Shown here piece after piece: positions 9,549-22,350 of a stretch of 64,000 nucleotides of DNA (positions are counted from its first letter, which is position 1; each line of letters opens with the position of its first letter). Below the pieces are notes generated by a model. That model was not told the DNA's origin, did no database searches, and saw only the letters and a list, made by a program, of their open reading frames with translations. Source of the stretch: Phanerochaete sordida (taxonomy: Eukaryota; Basidiomycota; Agaricomycetes; Polyporales; Phanerochaetaceae); contig BPQB01000001.1 in the NCBI GenBank assembly GCA_019973155.2, positions 1,178,001 through 1,242,000 of the forward strand. Reading direction: 5' to 3'. Made by a program: the position numbers and the translations under genes.

Positions 9549-11013
9549 GTTGAGTCTTGAGGCCCTGCGGTCAACCGGTCAGCATCCAGCCGTACCTAAG
9601 TGCATCCAGCCCATTCCGCCAGCTTTTTCGCTCGTTCAACCTCCCAGCCGTCCCCGAGCCCTCCGTAGCATCCACCAGCAGCATTCCGGCATAGCGAATC
9701 GTACTCACCGTGCTTGTCGCCGACGGTTTTGATGTGCTCAACGGTACCGACCCTCCTTCCTGGATGTGCTGCTTAGCTAAGCGGGATGCGTCGTTTACGG
9801 AAAGAGACCCCGAATCCCTAATTAGGACGTTTTTGATCGTCTGGCACCGCTGAGACGCGCGATGCGCGTTTACTGCAGACGCGTAATAAACCTCGTGCTT
9901 GCAGCTGCCCTCGGTCACCAGGGTCGTCTGCTTTACTCACTCTAACTCCTGCTCGCAACGCTCATGCTGTCACGAGGACTATAGTTTGGTGTCGTGTGCG
10001 CAAATTCTGACCCTTCCCTGCCGTCAACGTCGTGAGAGGCCAGAACTACTTGACGTAAAGAGGCAGTCATATCCTTCACAGGAGCCCAGGCTATAGCTCA
10101 CGCGCGTTGAGCTTGGAGAAATCCAATGCTGTTCATTGGTGTTACAGGATGCACCCCTTTTCCGCACCGGCGTGGCAGCAATATTGTACAAACTAATCTG
10201 CGCATGTCCTGTGATTTTTAGGTATCGTCAACCGTTTTAGCATCTTGCACGAGCGATTTGGGAAGATGTACTCATTTTGGTCTAGCGGACAAACTGCAAG
10301 GTTTCTGAGGCGTTTTCCAACAGCCGCCGCCGACCTGGGAACCTCGTGAGGCATTTGTAGCATGTTCTGCCCGTTTCGTCGTGTCGTGGGCCTTGATCTC
10401 CTAGGAAAACCAGGGATCGCGCCTAGCTTCAAGCAAAGCTTGTTCAGTTGGTCTGGTAATCATGTGGCAAGCTGGTTCGTCGGCGGAGCCCCGGACTGCA
10501 ACACACGGCCTCGCTTAGGCTCGCACCGCTTGTGCGCAAAGCCGTCTTCCCGAAGGCGTCTATCAGCGCCACCCTGCCGGCGCTCAGTGTCCCTGGAGGC
10601 TGGAGTGACTGCGAGAAATCGCCGCTCTCGAGCCTCGAATCCGTTCCTGTGAGGCCTAAAAACTATACTGACGTCAATTTTACTTGGGTATCTTCCCTGC
10701 AGGTCTAGAATACGGCCATACTGCCACCCTGCACGTGTGCCAGGGTTGGCTCGTAAGTATGGTGTCATGACTCATTGAGACTAAGATATCAACGCACAAA
10801 TCCTTGGGAATATGTAATAGCGTCCTGGCACTCACACGTAGACTTTCATCAGCATACGGAGGCGAAACACCTTGACATTGGCGAGGAAAGCAATTGCGAG
10901 TGCCCACGCGCGCATCCCACATGGCGCCTGAGGGCCCGCAGAGGCCTGGGCTCGAGTGTCCGCAGCAGCAAAATTCGAGTGAGCATCGGACATTAGCGCA
11001 ACCATCCAAACAT
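9549..11013. other. 1.46-kb intergenic region
   Basis: The left ~160 bases are the RPS7 5' UTR intron and first exon, followed by its promoter. From about 9.8 to 11.0 kb I found no coding frame with recognisable domains, no paired splice sites supporting a conserved product, and no terminal repeats. It could contain degraded mobile DNA or a lineage-specific RNA; nothing in the sequence lets me choose. Confidence 0.45.
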
Positions 11014-13272
11014 CTAATACCCGTTCAGTATGGAACCATAGAAGTCCGAAGAGGTCGAAGGACGCCTCTCATTAACCAGGTCAACCGTGTCCACCAGTCT
11101 CTTCATCTCTGCCAGAATATCGCTCGGCGGGAAATAATCCTCGAGCACGACTTTCCGCACAGGAAACCCGCGGCTCCTCCGGTCAGACAGGAATTGCTGC
11201 AGATGCTTCGTGCCAGAGGACGCATGCGGACTGCCTGGGGAACGCTGCCTCTGCGTCGTTCCGCGGACCGTAAGCTCCTTGAGCAAGGGACAAGGTAACG
11301 CGGCGCCGAGGGTCTCGTCGGGGGCGCACAGCGCGTCGAGAAACGCCATGCCGGAGGGTTCGCGCGCAGCATTCCCGGGCACAATGACGAGCCGTGCGAC
11401 GAGCGGCGCCGCAAGGAAAATGCGTTGCCAGAGCGCGACGCGCGTCACGACGCCGTCGCCGTCGATCACGAGTTCCCGGACGGGGCACGCGGCGAGGAGT
11501 GCGAGCAGGCCCGCCATGTACTGGTTGCTCCCGGCCTCGTGCACGTCGGCGCCGGGCGCGACGGCGAACGCGCCCTGCCCGGCGCCTGCGATGCTCAGCC
11601 GCGCGGGGTACGACGACGAGCGGAGCACGAGAGTCGTGATGGTCGAGACGAGCGAGAGCCGCGAGATCGTGGAGAGGAGGGTGTGTGAGGGCGCTGGGCG
11701 CACGTAGTCGATGGTCAGGTTGAGCTGGGGAGGCGGGCGGATGGCGTTGAGAATGCGTGCACAGGATGACATTGCGTAGTTTGTGAGGTCGAGTCGGCGG
11801 AGGTGCGGAAGTGAAATACCGATGGTCGGCAGGGAAGAATTATCGTCTGCGTCTTGAGTCGAGCTCTCGTTGGACTGTAAAACAAGAACCTCAAGGGCAG
11901 GATTGCATGACAACAAATCCAGGATCTCGGGAACCGTGAAAGCGCTCTCCCGAAAGCATATGTGCGTCAGCGTAGTGAGTCGATACGACGGCCATAGCCT
12001 CAGGCGCGAGGTGGTCAAGCGCTTGATGCTTGGTAGAAAGCCGGCGAAGAGCAAAGGGTCCGGGGCCACAGACGCAGGAAGCGTGTCAGGTTGTAGAGTG
12101 AGGCTTTGCAAGTCCGGTGCTGGACATTCGGATAGAACCTCGTACAGGGCACCGCTAAAGTGACGGCGATGTTCACGTATGTGAAAACCAGAAAATCGTA
12201 TACTTTGGGCCACGAGGTCCTCCGAGATCCAGTTCATCGCAATGTCCGGTATCCCGGCTTGGTAGTCGATGTAGACGTTCAAGAGCGACCCGTACGATCG
12301 TCGCAGGCTCAGTTGGGCAAAGGATAGGCTGGCGCAGGCGTGGCTATCGCTGAGGTATATCGTCGACCAAATTGCCGGGCACGAAATTGCCACGGCGCGC
12401 CAGTATCGACACACCCCAGAGAGGATGCTGGGATGCCATTGGCCACCGTACCCTGGGCGAGCAGGAAATGGGTCGAAATCCCGGAAGCGAAACATGGTGT
12501 ATGCAAAAATGAGGTCGAGGACCTCCCGGGGAAGCTTGCAAGCCAGTTGGCGCGAATTCTTGATCGTGCGCATATAACTAGCTGCGAGGTCTAGCTTCTC
12601 CTCTGCAGAATCTAGCTGGAGCAGCGGTATCTGTCAAGGTAAGCTCTTTATGACTACAATTGATACACATACCAAATCAGAGGTCAGGCCCTCCGGGAAG
12701 CTGGGAAAGTCGTCATCCGCGTGAGCATAATCTTCCCATGAGAATGAAACGGAGTGTACGTACTTGCCGAAGTCTGTGCCGTCGGAAACGACCTTGGACA
12801 AGGTGTCCGTGAAGGCGTTCAAATGGCGCACGAAGTCATCCACAGGGTTACGAGTCCGGCTCATCTCGACGTCTCGTACTGTGGAACGTACAACGCGCAG
12901 GTCAGTACCCGGCGTGCAGAGGACTGTGGTTGAGCAGAAAATGCGAACCTTGTAGTTAAAAGGGATGCCGACGATCCCCAGATCTTGTGTGGAGGCGAGT
13001 CCGAGTACAAGCTGCGAAAGAAGACGCCATGGGGAGTCGTGTTTGCCTCGAGGCCGCAGACGACGGTGTCTGTAGTGCCTGCCAAATACAGTTCCACCCG
13101 GAAAAGGCCGTCATTGTAGGTAACAGCAGCCTGTGAGTTCGGTCAGACGGCGTCGTAAAGGCGCATTGATGGGACGCCCGAAAGGCTGGTCACTGGGTAA
13201 CATTGGCGCAGCATACCGCACGCGGATCTGAACTCGGCAGCAAGACTTGGTGGTCAATGTGAACGAGGTCAT
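11014..13272 (-). CDS. F-box/LRR-type protein, possibly with an extra N-terminal domain
   Basis: The certain part is 11014-12630. It carries an F-box-like segment (CKLPREVLDLIFAYTMFRF, then the WHPSILSGVCRYWRAVAIS helix with the typical Cys-Arg-x-Trp core) followed by irregular leucine-rich repeats, as in Agaricomycete F-box proteins that recruit substrates to SCF ubiquitin ligases. Upstream I can join in-frame exons 12673-13011, 13065-13130 and 13222-13272, giving 690 residues and starting MTSFTLTTKSCC. The added part (for example LVLGLASTQDLGIVGIPFNY) has no family I recognise. The donor at 13064 (GTCGTC) is weak. Alternatives are a start at ATG 12864 (602 residues), or a separate ~170-residue gene ending in the intron at 12631-12672. 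The F-box call is firm, the start uncertain. Confidence 0.75.
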
Positions 13273-13421
13273 CTATTCTCGAGCAAACTGAAGATGCGCA
13301 TACACATTCTCTAATCCAAGCACAGATGCCTGAATAATAGTGAGTTGTCGGGGAGCAGTCGAGTCTGATCATTGCGTGCTCACACTTCTAAGCCAATCGA
13401 TGTGACTCATGAAATCGAAAT

Positions 13422-15125
13422 CTAAAGCTTCGACTTTGGTTTCGAGACAGCTTGGAAAGCTTGCCTAAGATCAGCCTTCAAGTCCTCAATGTCTTCGACG
13501 CCAACGCTGATACGTATGAGCCTCGGGTCCGCGCCGGCATCCGAGGCAACGCGCTGCTCGATCAGAGACTCGATGCCTCCGAGGCTTGTCGCAGGCTACC
13601 AAAACGTGAGCGTGAATGCCACGATGATGACTCTACACGACTCACGATGAAGCATTTTGTGGAGTGGGGAAGATGTGTAGCATGCTCCTTGTGTTTCATC
13701 TATGCCTCTGTCAAGCGGCTGAACGGAGAAGGCTGGGCGCCGACATACCAAGATAGCGAAGGTGGGGTTCCAGCCGCCCTCCAATTGCGCGCTTGGCTCC
13801 CAGCCACGAGAATCCTTGCCCTGGAGACTCGAGTGCCAAACTATGTCAATCATTCCAGCAGGAATGCCATCGTAAGCTTTGCCCTGATAAACATATCAAT
13901 ACACAGACCATGCCGGTATCATGAGTGACGTACTCCAGCAGCACCGCTGAGCCACTTCGCGAGGGCCGTTGCGTTCTCGGACTGGCGAGGTACCCGAAGA
14001 TGAAGAGTACGAAGAGAGCGAAGGAGCAGCCATGCCTCCAATGAGCCCATCATGCTACCGAGGAATGTGCGCTGGCTCCAGAGCTATATAGCCAATGACA
14101 GTCAGCAATCGGGCTACGCCAACATGATTGTCCCAGATCCTAACCTCCGACCATTCCTCCTTGCTCTTAACGACGAGCACACCGCACAGTAAGTCAGAGT
14201 GCCCACCGAAGTACTTCGTGCCTGGCAAACGTTTCAATTGAAGGCACCAAAGTCCGGTGACAAGGCAGCTCACCGCTGTGCAAGACAACGTCCGTCCCCC
14301 ACTTGAATGGGTATTGGAGAGGTGGCGGGGCAAATGTAGCGTCCACTATGAGCTTCCCGCCTACCGCGTGAATCTAATTCGTTGGTGAGCCTTGGTTTGT
14401 CCGATTAATACCGAGAACTCCGTACCTTATCGGCGTAGTATTTCATGTCTCTGTAAATGGATCAGCATCCACCACGAGACAACCATTCGGCGGCCTACCT
14501 AGCCTCCCCAGTGGGGTTCAAGGGTGTCTCAAGCCAGCAGATATCTCCGGGCTTGAACTCGTCGTCGAGGCCAATGATCTCAAGCGGCTCCTTACTGCTC
14601 CTCTTGTACACATTGATAGACATATGCACGCCATGGTAGCCCCCGGTGATAGCAACACGCTTCGGCTTCAGATGCACGAGTGCCTGAGCAGACTATCGGT
14701 CAGACAGGGCCTGGAAAGCAAAATGTGCTACACACAGCGTACGAAGCGGCCAGACCCGATGCATAGGTGAGAGCATAGCCGTCCTACGGTCACTGTTAAT
14801 GATGTTTGGCTGGATTTCATGGTATGCTGTACGTACGTTTATCTTGCTCAACACGCGCTCTGCGCGGGTGCTGACCTCCTGAGTGTATCGGGAGTAGACG
14901 TGCCTCTCAGGGTCCCACGCGTTGAGGACGTCCAGGCCGATGGAGGGATCCCATGGTTTGGGGTTCCTGAAGGCTGCGAAGATGCTCAGCTGGTAATATA
15001 CTGTGCCCGGCGAAGACATACGCACTGGTCGAGACCGAGATAGCAGGGGCGACTTCGAGGCCGTGGGGGACCTGGTCGTCTGCGTGGACGAGATCGGTGC
15101 CGGAGAGCTTCTTGCTGGGGGCCAT
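13422..15125 (-). CDS. Cys/Met-metabolism PLP-dependent enzyme (cystathionine gamma-synthase/lyase type)
   Basis: Eleven exons, some as short as 25 and 42 nt, give 390 residues. Family blocks are in order: [47 protein letters not shown], then [13 protein letters not shown] (PLP phosphate and substrate region), [10 protein letters not shown], and [18 protein letters not shown], whose Lys forms the Schiff base with PLP. The C terminus holds [15 protein letters not shown] and [17 protein letters not shown]. Enzymes of this fold act in transsulfuration between cysteine, cystathionine and homocysteine; sequence alone does not tell synthase from lyase, nor from the less characterised YHR112C-like branch. 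It is divergent from the secreted barrel gene, with 276 bp between starts. All junctions keep conserved residues in frame. Confidence 0.93.
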
Positions 15126-15401
15126 GGTGGTTAAGGTCAGAGGCAAGCCCGGGATGCGCTGGCGAATGTCGCACCACGATGTCGCGAGTCAGAGGATTAC
15201 ATACGAACGCGTCTTCTAGACATCACCCTCATCCCAGACCATTCTCGGGCGTCTATTCGATGGAACGGCGCCGTCTCGGGGCCCGGACGGCAAGTTCAAC
15301 TTTCTCTCCGACCACCACCACACGCCCATCCCCCGCCTCCGCGAAGCCCCTCTGTCTTTACTCTCTGCCCGTACTTTACACTCGTTTAATCATTGACAAG
15401 C

Positions 15402-16396
15402 ATGCTGGGCTTCCGGCTGGTCTCTCTCGTGGTCTTGTCTCTGGCGACGGCTCTGACTCTCGTACCGTCTCCCGTCCACGCTTACGACCCTCGCGCGTAC
15501 AACTCTCTGGAAGCTCGATATGCTCGCGCGCACTCTCTAGGCGACAGCTACTCGTTTGACACTCGCGACGGCTGGCAAAGCGTCAACGTCACAGATCTGC
15601 AGTACAAGTACGCTCGAGACTACGGCGAACCCGACGATGAAGACTCTGACGACTGGGAGGAGGAGGCGGGAGATTCTCATACGCTGGAAACTAGAGCTAA
15701 CAAGAAATCTAAGTCCAAGAAGAAGGCGAAGGTCGAAGCGAAGTCTCACTCAAAACCAAAGACGACGAGTAACACGAAGTCCAAACCCAAGTCGAAGCCC
15801 AAGGCCGACGCGAAGTCCGCTGCTTCCAAGGTCACCTCTTCATTCAAGAAGGTTGTCGACAGTCTTCGCGGCGTAGGCAAAGCCGAACCTGTTGCGATTA
15901 CCTGGTACACCGGTCATGACCTCGAGAACCCGAGCTGCTGGTCGAATCCGAACTGGGCGCCGACGGTATGTTGTCTGCCCAAGTTGCACCTCATCAATAG
16001 TAATCTCTGTTCAGGACGCGTCGTTCGCTTGCGCTCTGACTCTAGAGGGTTGGACGACCAAGCCAAAGTGTTTCAAGTTCTTGGAACGTGAGTTTCTGCC
16101 GACTACTTCTGCGGCGAGCACCCTCGCTGATAGCCATCTAGTCTGCAACTCGCCAAAGAAGTGCGTCTTCGTGCGCGTCGTAGACTCTTGTGCCGGCTGC
16201 GCGAAAGGATCGAAGCACGTCGACCTTACGCAGGCAGCCTTCAAGGAGTTGGCGGACCTCGACACTGGTCTCTTGACCGTACAGATGAGACAAGCGACAG
16301 AACCCGATGGATGGTATGTGACATACATAACTTCCTTGAACAAGCATTGAACTCTTTGTCAGGCTCGAGAATCTATGGGGTCCGCAGGCCTCTTAG
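15402..16396 (+). CDS. Secreted expansin-like (RlpA-like double-psi beta-barrel) protein
   Basis: Four exons (15402-15965, 16015-16087, 16142-16313, 16363-16396) encode 280 residues. The N terminus MLGFRLVSLVVLSLATALTL is a signal peptide, with likely cleavage after PVHA. A highly charged middle follows, first acidic (DDEDSDDWEEE) and then a long Lys/Ser-rich tract of repeated KSK and KPK units. The C-terminal barrel begins at about residue 165 (AITWYTGHD) and contains CALTLEGW, CVFVRVVDSCAGCAKGSKHV and DLTQAAFKELADLDTG, the usual fungal DPBB/loosenin-like pattern with its Asp and cysteines. Such proteins are secreted and thought to loosen or bind polysaccharide walls. The Lys-rich tract could bind anionic polymers or be processed by KEX2-type protease; that is inference. 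Confidence 0.9.
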
Positions 16397-16588
16397 TGCA
16401 TATCGTCTGGACCCCTGGAATTTCTCGATTTCTCGAATTTAGAATAGAGCTCCTTGACCGAGTGGCTGGCTCCACGATAATGACTTCTACCTTGTACCAC
16501 TCACATTTGGTCCTACGGACAACTTAGACATTGTAGACATCGTGGACATTATTGAAGATCTGTACATCACTGGACACTACCGACCATC

Positions 16589-19500
16589 CTACGCCTTAAT
16601 GGAGACGCGTTTCCTCTTTTTGCCTTCTGCGATGCGTTCGCGCACCTTCTCTTCGTCCATCTCCTCCTCGAAGAATTCAGCGGTGAGCTTCGCGTCGCTC
16701 TGGCGTTTGATGTACTTCAGCGCGGCCAGGTTGTAGCTTATCGTATCCTTTTGTTTCCGGAGGGCCTCGCGGAGGTGCTTGCGCAGCGGGATGAGTGCCG
16801 TGCGCATGACGCGGTTCGCGACGATCTGGTGATGGTGCGTCTTGAGCAGGAAGAAGATGATGCGCGACGTGAGCACGAGGTTCCACTCGCGCTGCGCCCA
16901 GTGGTTGAGGTAGCCCATCAGGCTCACGACCTTGCCGAACGGGAGCACGAGCAGAGCGTCGTACAGCGACGTCGCCGGGATGCGCTCGACGACGCGCAGG
17001 ACGTACTCCTCCGGCTCCATGTCGTATGCAGCGAGCACCTGGTTCCGCGGCGGCGGCGCGATATCCTTGGAAAGCCCGCCCTTGGCCTTCGCCTCCTCGT
17101 ACTCGCGGAACGCGGCGATCTCGCCGTCCGCGAGCTCGATGGCCTCCATGATCTTTTCTCCAGCCATCAAAGTCTCCGTGGTCTGCTTCGTCACCGATGC
17201 AACCTCGTTGTTTGTTGTCATTGCGGGTGCGCCATCTGCGTCGGCGGCGCCGCTACCGATAGCTGCGTCCTCGCGGTTCATGTTCTCCGCAATGCCGTTC
17301 TCGTACAGCATCTCAAGCTCACGCTCGCGTTCTTCCTCGAGGAAGAGCTGTCGAAGTCATCAGCATCAAGAACACAGTGTGGGCATGTTGGCACTCACCG
17401 GCTCGTCGAGCTTCTCCCAGACACGGATCGACTTGTCGTGTGACCCAGTGACGACGAACTTGCCGTGGTTGCTGACCGCGAGTGCCCAGATCTCGCCGTG
17501 GTGGCCCTCGAACTTCTGAATGAGCTCGAACTTGTCGCCGTCCCAGTACTTGAGCATCTTGTCCTTGCCGACGGTCCAGAAGTAGTGCGTAGGTTTCGCA
17601 TTCTCGCCCTCGCGGGTGTCGTTGCGCTCGAACGCAACCTGCATGACGCTCTCGTCATGCGCGAAGATGGACTTGTGACAGTCACCGAAGTCGAGACCCC
17701 AGATTTTTACGTTCTTGTCCGAGGAGCAGGTGACGATCAGCTTGGAGTCGGGAGAAATGTCCATGGACAGCACTGGTAGCTAGATAACGATAAGACTTGG
17801 CAGCCGAGAGCAGAGCCTGGAGATGCAAACCTTGTGGCCGTACAGCGAAAGGAAGAACTTGAGCGTGTCTTGGTAGAAGACCTTCACGGTGGAGTCCAGA
17901 AGGGCAACCGCAAGTAGTTTGCCGTTCGGGCTGAAGCGTACTGACAAGACGTCGTCGGTCATCTTCAGCGTACGAACATGTACCAACGAGAGTAATCTTG
18001 CGCTGTGCGGCTGTACGAAAATAGTACGTCAGAACACGCTGAGGAAGGAGCAGTGGGTGCTGACGCTCACGTTCTCACTATCAGCAGCCTTCTGCTCAAA
18101 CTCCCAGAACTTGACGTCCTTGTCGGCACTGCCAGTCACGAGCGCCTGGCCATCTGCACGCACATGCATCGACCAGACTGTTGCTGTATGAGCCTGGATC
18201 GTCTCGAGCAGAGACGACGACGCGATGTCGTACACCAGGATCTCTCCACTTTTGGTGCCAACGGCGACCTGTCGGTCACCAGGGAGGAAGGTGCTGCAGA
18301 CCGCATTCCCGCACTCCATAGTCCGGATGCAAGAGAAGGTCTTCATGTTCCAAATCTTAAGTGAGCCTGAACGACTCGTGGTCAGCGTACGTGTCGAAGG
18401 GGGCGTAGGCTTGCCTACCATTCGACGCAGACGCAAGAAGGAAGTCGTCTGAGCTTAGGCAGAGTGTTCGCACATCTGTCCGGTGCCCAGGCAGCTCAAC
18501 GGCGAGCGTTCGGCTTGCCTCTGGCTGAGCAGCCTTCTCCTTGCTAGGTGGCGGGTAGCTGTAGACCTCTAGTGCATTCGTCGAGAGCGCGAGGAAGATG
18601 TGGGTGTTGCCCTTGGCATTTGTATCCTCGTCGGGGAAGTCGAAAGAGCGAATCTTGCCGCTAGCACGAACGACGAGGTATGGCGTGAACAAGTCGGGAA
18701 GCTCGACGTCTTTGTGATCCGCATCCGCGCCCTCGCCTTCCTCCGCCTCTTTCGCTTTGCCCTTTGCCTTTGCCTGCTCCTTCTTCTCCTTCGCCCGCTT
18801 CAACCGACGCGCCTGCTTTTTGCGCACCTCATCCTCCGTTCGAATGCGGAAGATCTCGACAGACCTGTCATGAGACTGAACAGCGAGGTAAGGGCGGGAA
18901 GGATGGAATGTGATTTGGGAGACTCGGTGCTTCGAGGACAGGGGGAGTGTCGTGATGGGAGTGATCATCTTGGTGACCTGAGCGGAATAGTATTAAGGTC
19001 ATGGCCTACATACGAGCCATAACTGCTGACGCACCTCTCCATTTTCATTTTCCTGAAGACCCGCAGACATAGCATCGTGGTCAAGCTGCCATGCCTTCAT
19101 CTCTCCCTCTGCAGAACCGCTGAAGACAAGCTTCTGCTCAGCATCTACCGCGAGTGTCCAGACTTCTGCACGATGCGCAACGACGGTTTGCACACAGTGC
19201 TGTGTTGACAGATCCCACAACTTCATGAATGTGTCCTTCGACGAGGTGAGGAGGAAGCCCGGAGCAGCGGTCGTGGATGTCGAAGGCACGCTCGACGAGA
19301 CAGCCTCAATGAACCGAACGGCGGTAATTTGGTCGCGGTGTCCACGCAGACTGCGCGAATCCCACTTTAGCAAACATTGTACAGTCATAGCGAAAGTGTG
19401 ATACGCACCGGAACATACCAGACTCTGCGACGACATCCCATAGAATGAGGTCGGTGTCTTGTGAGCCGGAAGCGAGTCTTGCGCCGGCCTCGTCGAACGC

Positions 19501-19928
19501 GAGCGCAGTGACAGCCTTCTTATGACCGTTGAACGTCGCAACGACAGAGCTGTCCGAGGCGCTCCAGAGTCGGATGGATCCATCAGCGTAGCCGACGGCG
19601 AAGGTGTCCTTCTGCGGCGAGCGCACGATGCAAGTGACCTCTGCCCTGTGTCCGCTTTCGTGCCACATGGCCAGCTGAAGCTGCGTGAGCTTTCAAACAC
19701 GCTAAAGAAACAAGTTTACGCACCATTTGGCCCTTCTTCACGTCCCAAACCAACACATCTTCCAGAGCAGGCACGTACGCCAATTTGCCATCGTACACCG
19801 AGTTAGAGGATGCGCTACAGACCAAGCCAAATGCCTAGGTTGATCATAAATTAGATAAAGGTGCGGGCTCAGAATACACAGAGTAAACGCACCTCTGTGG
19901 GGCCGTGCTTGAGGTAGCTTTGGACCAT
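16589..19928 (-). CDS. UTP12: U3 snoRNP/SSU processome WD40 protein UTP12 (DIP2, WDR3)
   Basis: Nine exons, the first 36 nt long (19893-19928), starting [17 protein letters not shown]. The frame carries two WD40 arrays, visible as repeated LWD, VWD or IWN closures: [59 protein letters not shown] and [13 protein letters not shown] Lys/Glu-rich coiled segment ([17 protein letters not shown]) lies in a loop of the array. The C-terminal ~200 residues form the Utp12 domain, ending ...[17 protein letters not shown] basic sequence typical of nucleolar proteins. UTP12 belongs to the UTP-B complex that binds the 5' ETS and U3 snoRNA during 18S rRNA maturation. The gene converges on the DPBB gene, with 192 bp between stop codons. 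Confidence 0.95.
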
Positions 19929-20171
19929 GGTCGCGCAGGTGAAGGAGCAGTCGGGCGCCTCAGTACCAAGCGGACGAGTGGAGGGCGCTTCACGGACAGC
20001 CAATCAGAATTTGAGCTCGCTGATTTTTTGACATCCGTATTTGGCTGTTTACACGCGCCACATCTTGCAAGCCGCTGGGCATTTCCCAGACGTTATCTAG
20101 TGATCCAGGTATAGGGAAGTCGAAAAAACCCTAATCATAATACAAAACCGGCCAGTATATAAGCTAGGGTG

Positions 20172-21825
20172 TCATTGATCGGCTTCAGGGGGGTCCGCAG
20201 TGGTTTCGTAGGAGCCCTCGTCATGCGACAGAAGCCATGTTCGCCTCTCGCTCGCACGACTTAACCAAGGATGCTCCAGCAAAACTTCAACACACGGCCG
20301 AGTGCTAGGGTCTATCCTGAGCATAGATCTAAGGAGAGAGACGAATTCAGCAACGTCAGAAGATGTCAAAGTGCTATCGATCTGCGAACGTTGGTCCAAG
20401 AGGTACATCCACTCTGCATCAGCAGATTCAGGAGATACAGCTATGGCTGAAGATGAGTAGGAAACATTGTTTCTATTTTGATGTGCCAACCTAGATTTCG
20501 CAGCCGCTCCCTGGATGCCCAGTAGGTTTGCCAGGCTGCAGGAACCTCGCCACACAGCTTCGCCATCTTTCCCAGCAGCGCATCGTTCTGCGCTGCAAAA
20601 TGGAAGAGTCGCGAGCCGAACATGATCTCGTAGAGCTATGGCATATTTAGTTGAGAACCGAGACGAAGAATCATACCGTCACGTACAGTGCATGCAAGCG
20701 ACCAGATGTCGCTGGCTTTCGTCGCGGGCGCATCCGTAGATCGAGCTACACGTTCGAACAAGATCTCGGGGGCGCATACAGCAGCCGGGGTACAAGACGG
20801 CTGCGGCGTGTCGTCAACAAAAGTCGCTGAAAGACCTTGTGAGTAAATTGGGCTAGGAATTAGCCGGAGTTCCTTACCGTTTCCCAAGTCCATGATTTCT
20901 ATCGTCATTGGCTTCTCCAGGAAAGGCCCCCCATTGCTCGATAGGAAGCTTCCCATGGAGATAGGAGGAACGAGATATGCAGGCAGGCCTTGAAGATGAG
21001 AGCTTTCTGCAGTCGGGAGTACGATGGTACATTCCGGGTTACCGAAGTGGTCGAGGATGTCTCTCTGCGGGTATTCGTCCAGGGTGGGTAAGGTAACGCC
21101 AATGTTGCCCAGATGAAGGTCTGAGAATCCATGTGTCATCGCTCGTACGAATACGTCGCCATGATTGAAATGCTCACCGCCGTGAACGACGCCATGGCGA
21201 TGAAGAAAAGCGACACCTTGCACAAGCTGATGACAAATGCGCCTGATTTGCTGAACTCCAAGACCAGAGCGAATGGCCTCCGTGAGATTTCCCAAGACGT
21301 TGTGCACGAGTACGCGGTGTACACCGTTTGGTCCTTGCAGAGTGAAGCTGTCCAGAAGCTCCATCACGTGTTGACCTTCCTTGCGCGAAAGCCGGCAGTA
21401 GATAGCGTCCTCTTGCCCAGTATCCGCATCTGCCATGCAGACCTTGACCGCGACGTAGCGCTGTCTGTTATAAATGCGCCATTGAGATCACAATATCACA
21501 TCGTGGGCATCGAAAATGACTTACGACGAGCGGTGCAGAGTTTCGGCGAACCAAACCGTCGCGAAGGCGCCACGTCCAAGCTTGTGAAGAATACGATAGC
21601 GTCGCCGTACTTGGTCCGAAAGACTGGAGAGTGGCTGCAATATATCGCCAAGCTTGATGGGGTGAAAACCACCCGGCACATAATGCTCGATGTCTTCTAC
21701 ATTGTCATCTGGCTCCCAATATACAGAAATTTGATCTGTCTCCGCAGAAATAGCTGCAAATTTGTTCGCAGATTAAGTAGTAACGTCGACACTGCAATTG
21801 ACGAGTGCATACCTGACGAAGACAT
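20172..21825 (-). CDS. SRPK-like serine/threonine protein kinase
   Basis: The first coding exon is 13 nt (21813-21825). The protein opens MSSSAISAETDQISVYWEPD and then EDIEHYVPGGFHPIKLGD, the N-terminal signature of fungal SR-protein-kinase relatives. Kinase motifs are the glycine loop LGRGAFATVW, VAVKVCMA with the ATP-binding Lys, HGDLHLGN as catalytic loop (Asp present, the usual Lys replaced by His), and IMDLGN in place of DFG, the SRPK-style DLGN. CAPEILFE, SDIWSLAC and a final PWLSR complete the C lobe. The fold looks intact, so it is probably active, but the altered catalytic loop is typical of a lineage-expanded fungal subgroup rather than canonical Sky1. Substrates are unknown. An opposite-strand frame at 21.1-21.9 kb is a shadow. 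Confidence 0.88.
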
Positions 21826-22350
21826 TGCCTCTCGGTCTAGTAGCGCAGATGGTGAAATACTGAGAAGGTGAAAGAGGCGGTTCAGAGGCTGTGTATCGGC
21901 TGTGGACGTTAGGAAGACCCAGTGGAGGTGGTATTTATATGTAGAACTTGTGGCCTTAAACATACGTACGGACATACAGGGTCAGCGCGATGCTGTGCGG
22001 TACTAGGAAACTATTTCATTAAAACGTCCTGTAGATCAGAGGGCATGCAAAGAAGTTTCGCAAGGGTCTGCGCGTGCAGGCGTATGGCAGGAACTATGCT
22101 GCTACTTCCGAGTTAATGCTCCGTGATGTCGGGTGGAGCTATAGACAGTACCGGCAGCTGCCGTCTCTTGTTGGTGGGGAGACGCCCCGCAAAGCCTGCG
22201 AGCATCAAAATAATGTTATAGACTGCATGCGCATCAGGCGCAGCGTCGTGAGCACCATAGGTAACACATCGTGACATAGATAGAACGATAACAAACCGAA
22301 GGATAAATAATCGACACACTCAGGCAGCAGTGCACCGCCTGAACGGCAGC
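21826..22350. other. Intergenic region upstream of the SRPK-like gene
   Basis: About 525 bases; the right end also holds the 3' flank of the small gene ending at 22351. Only short unsupported frames are present. No repeats or RNA motifs were evident. Confidence 0.45.
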
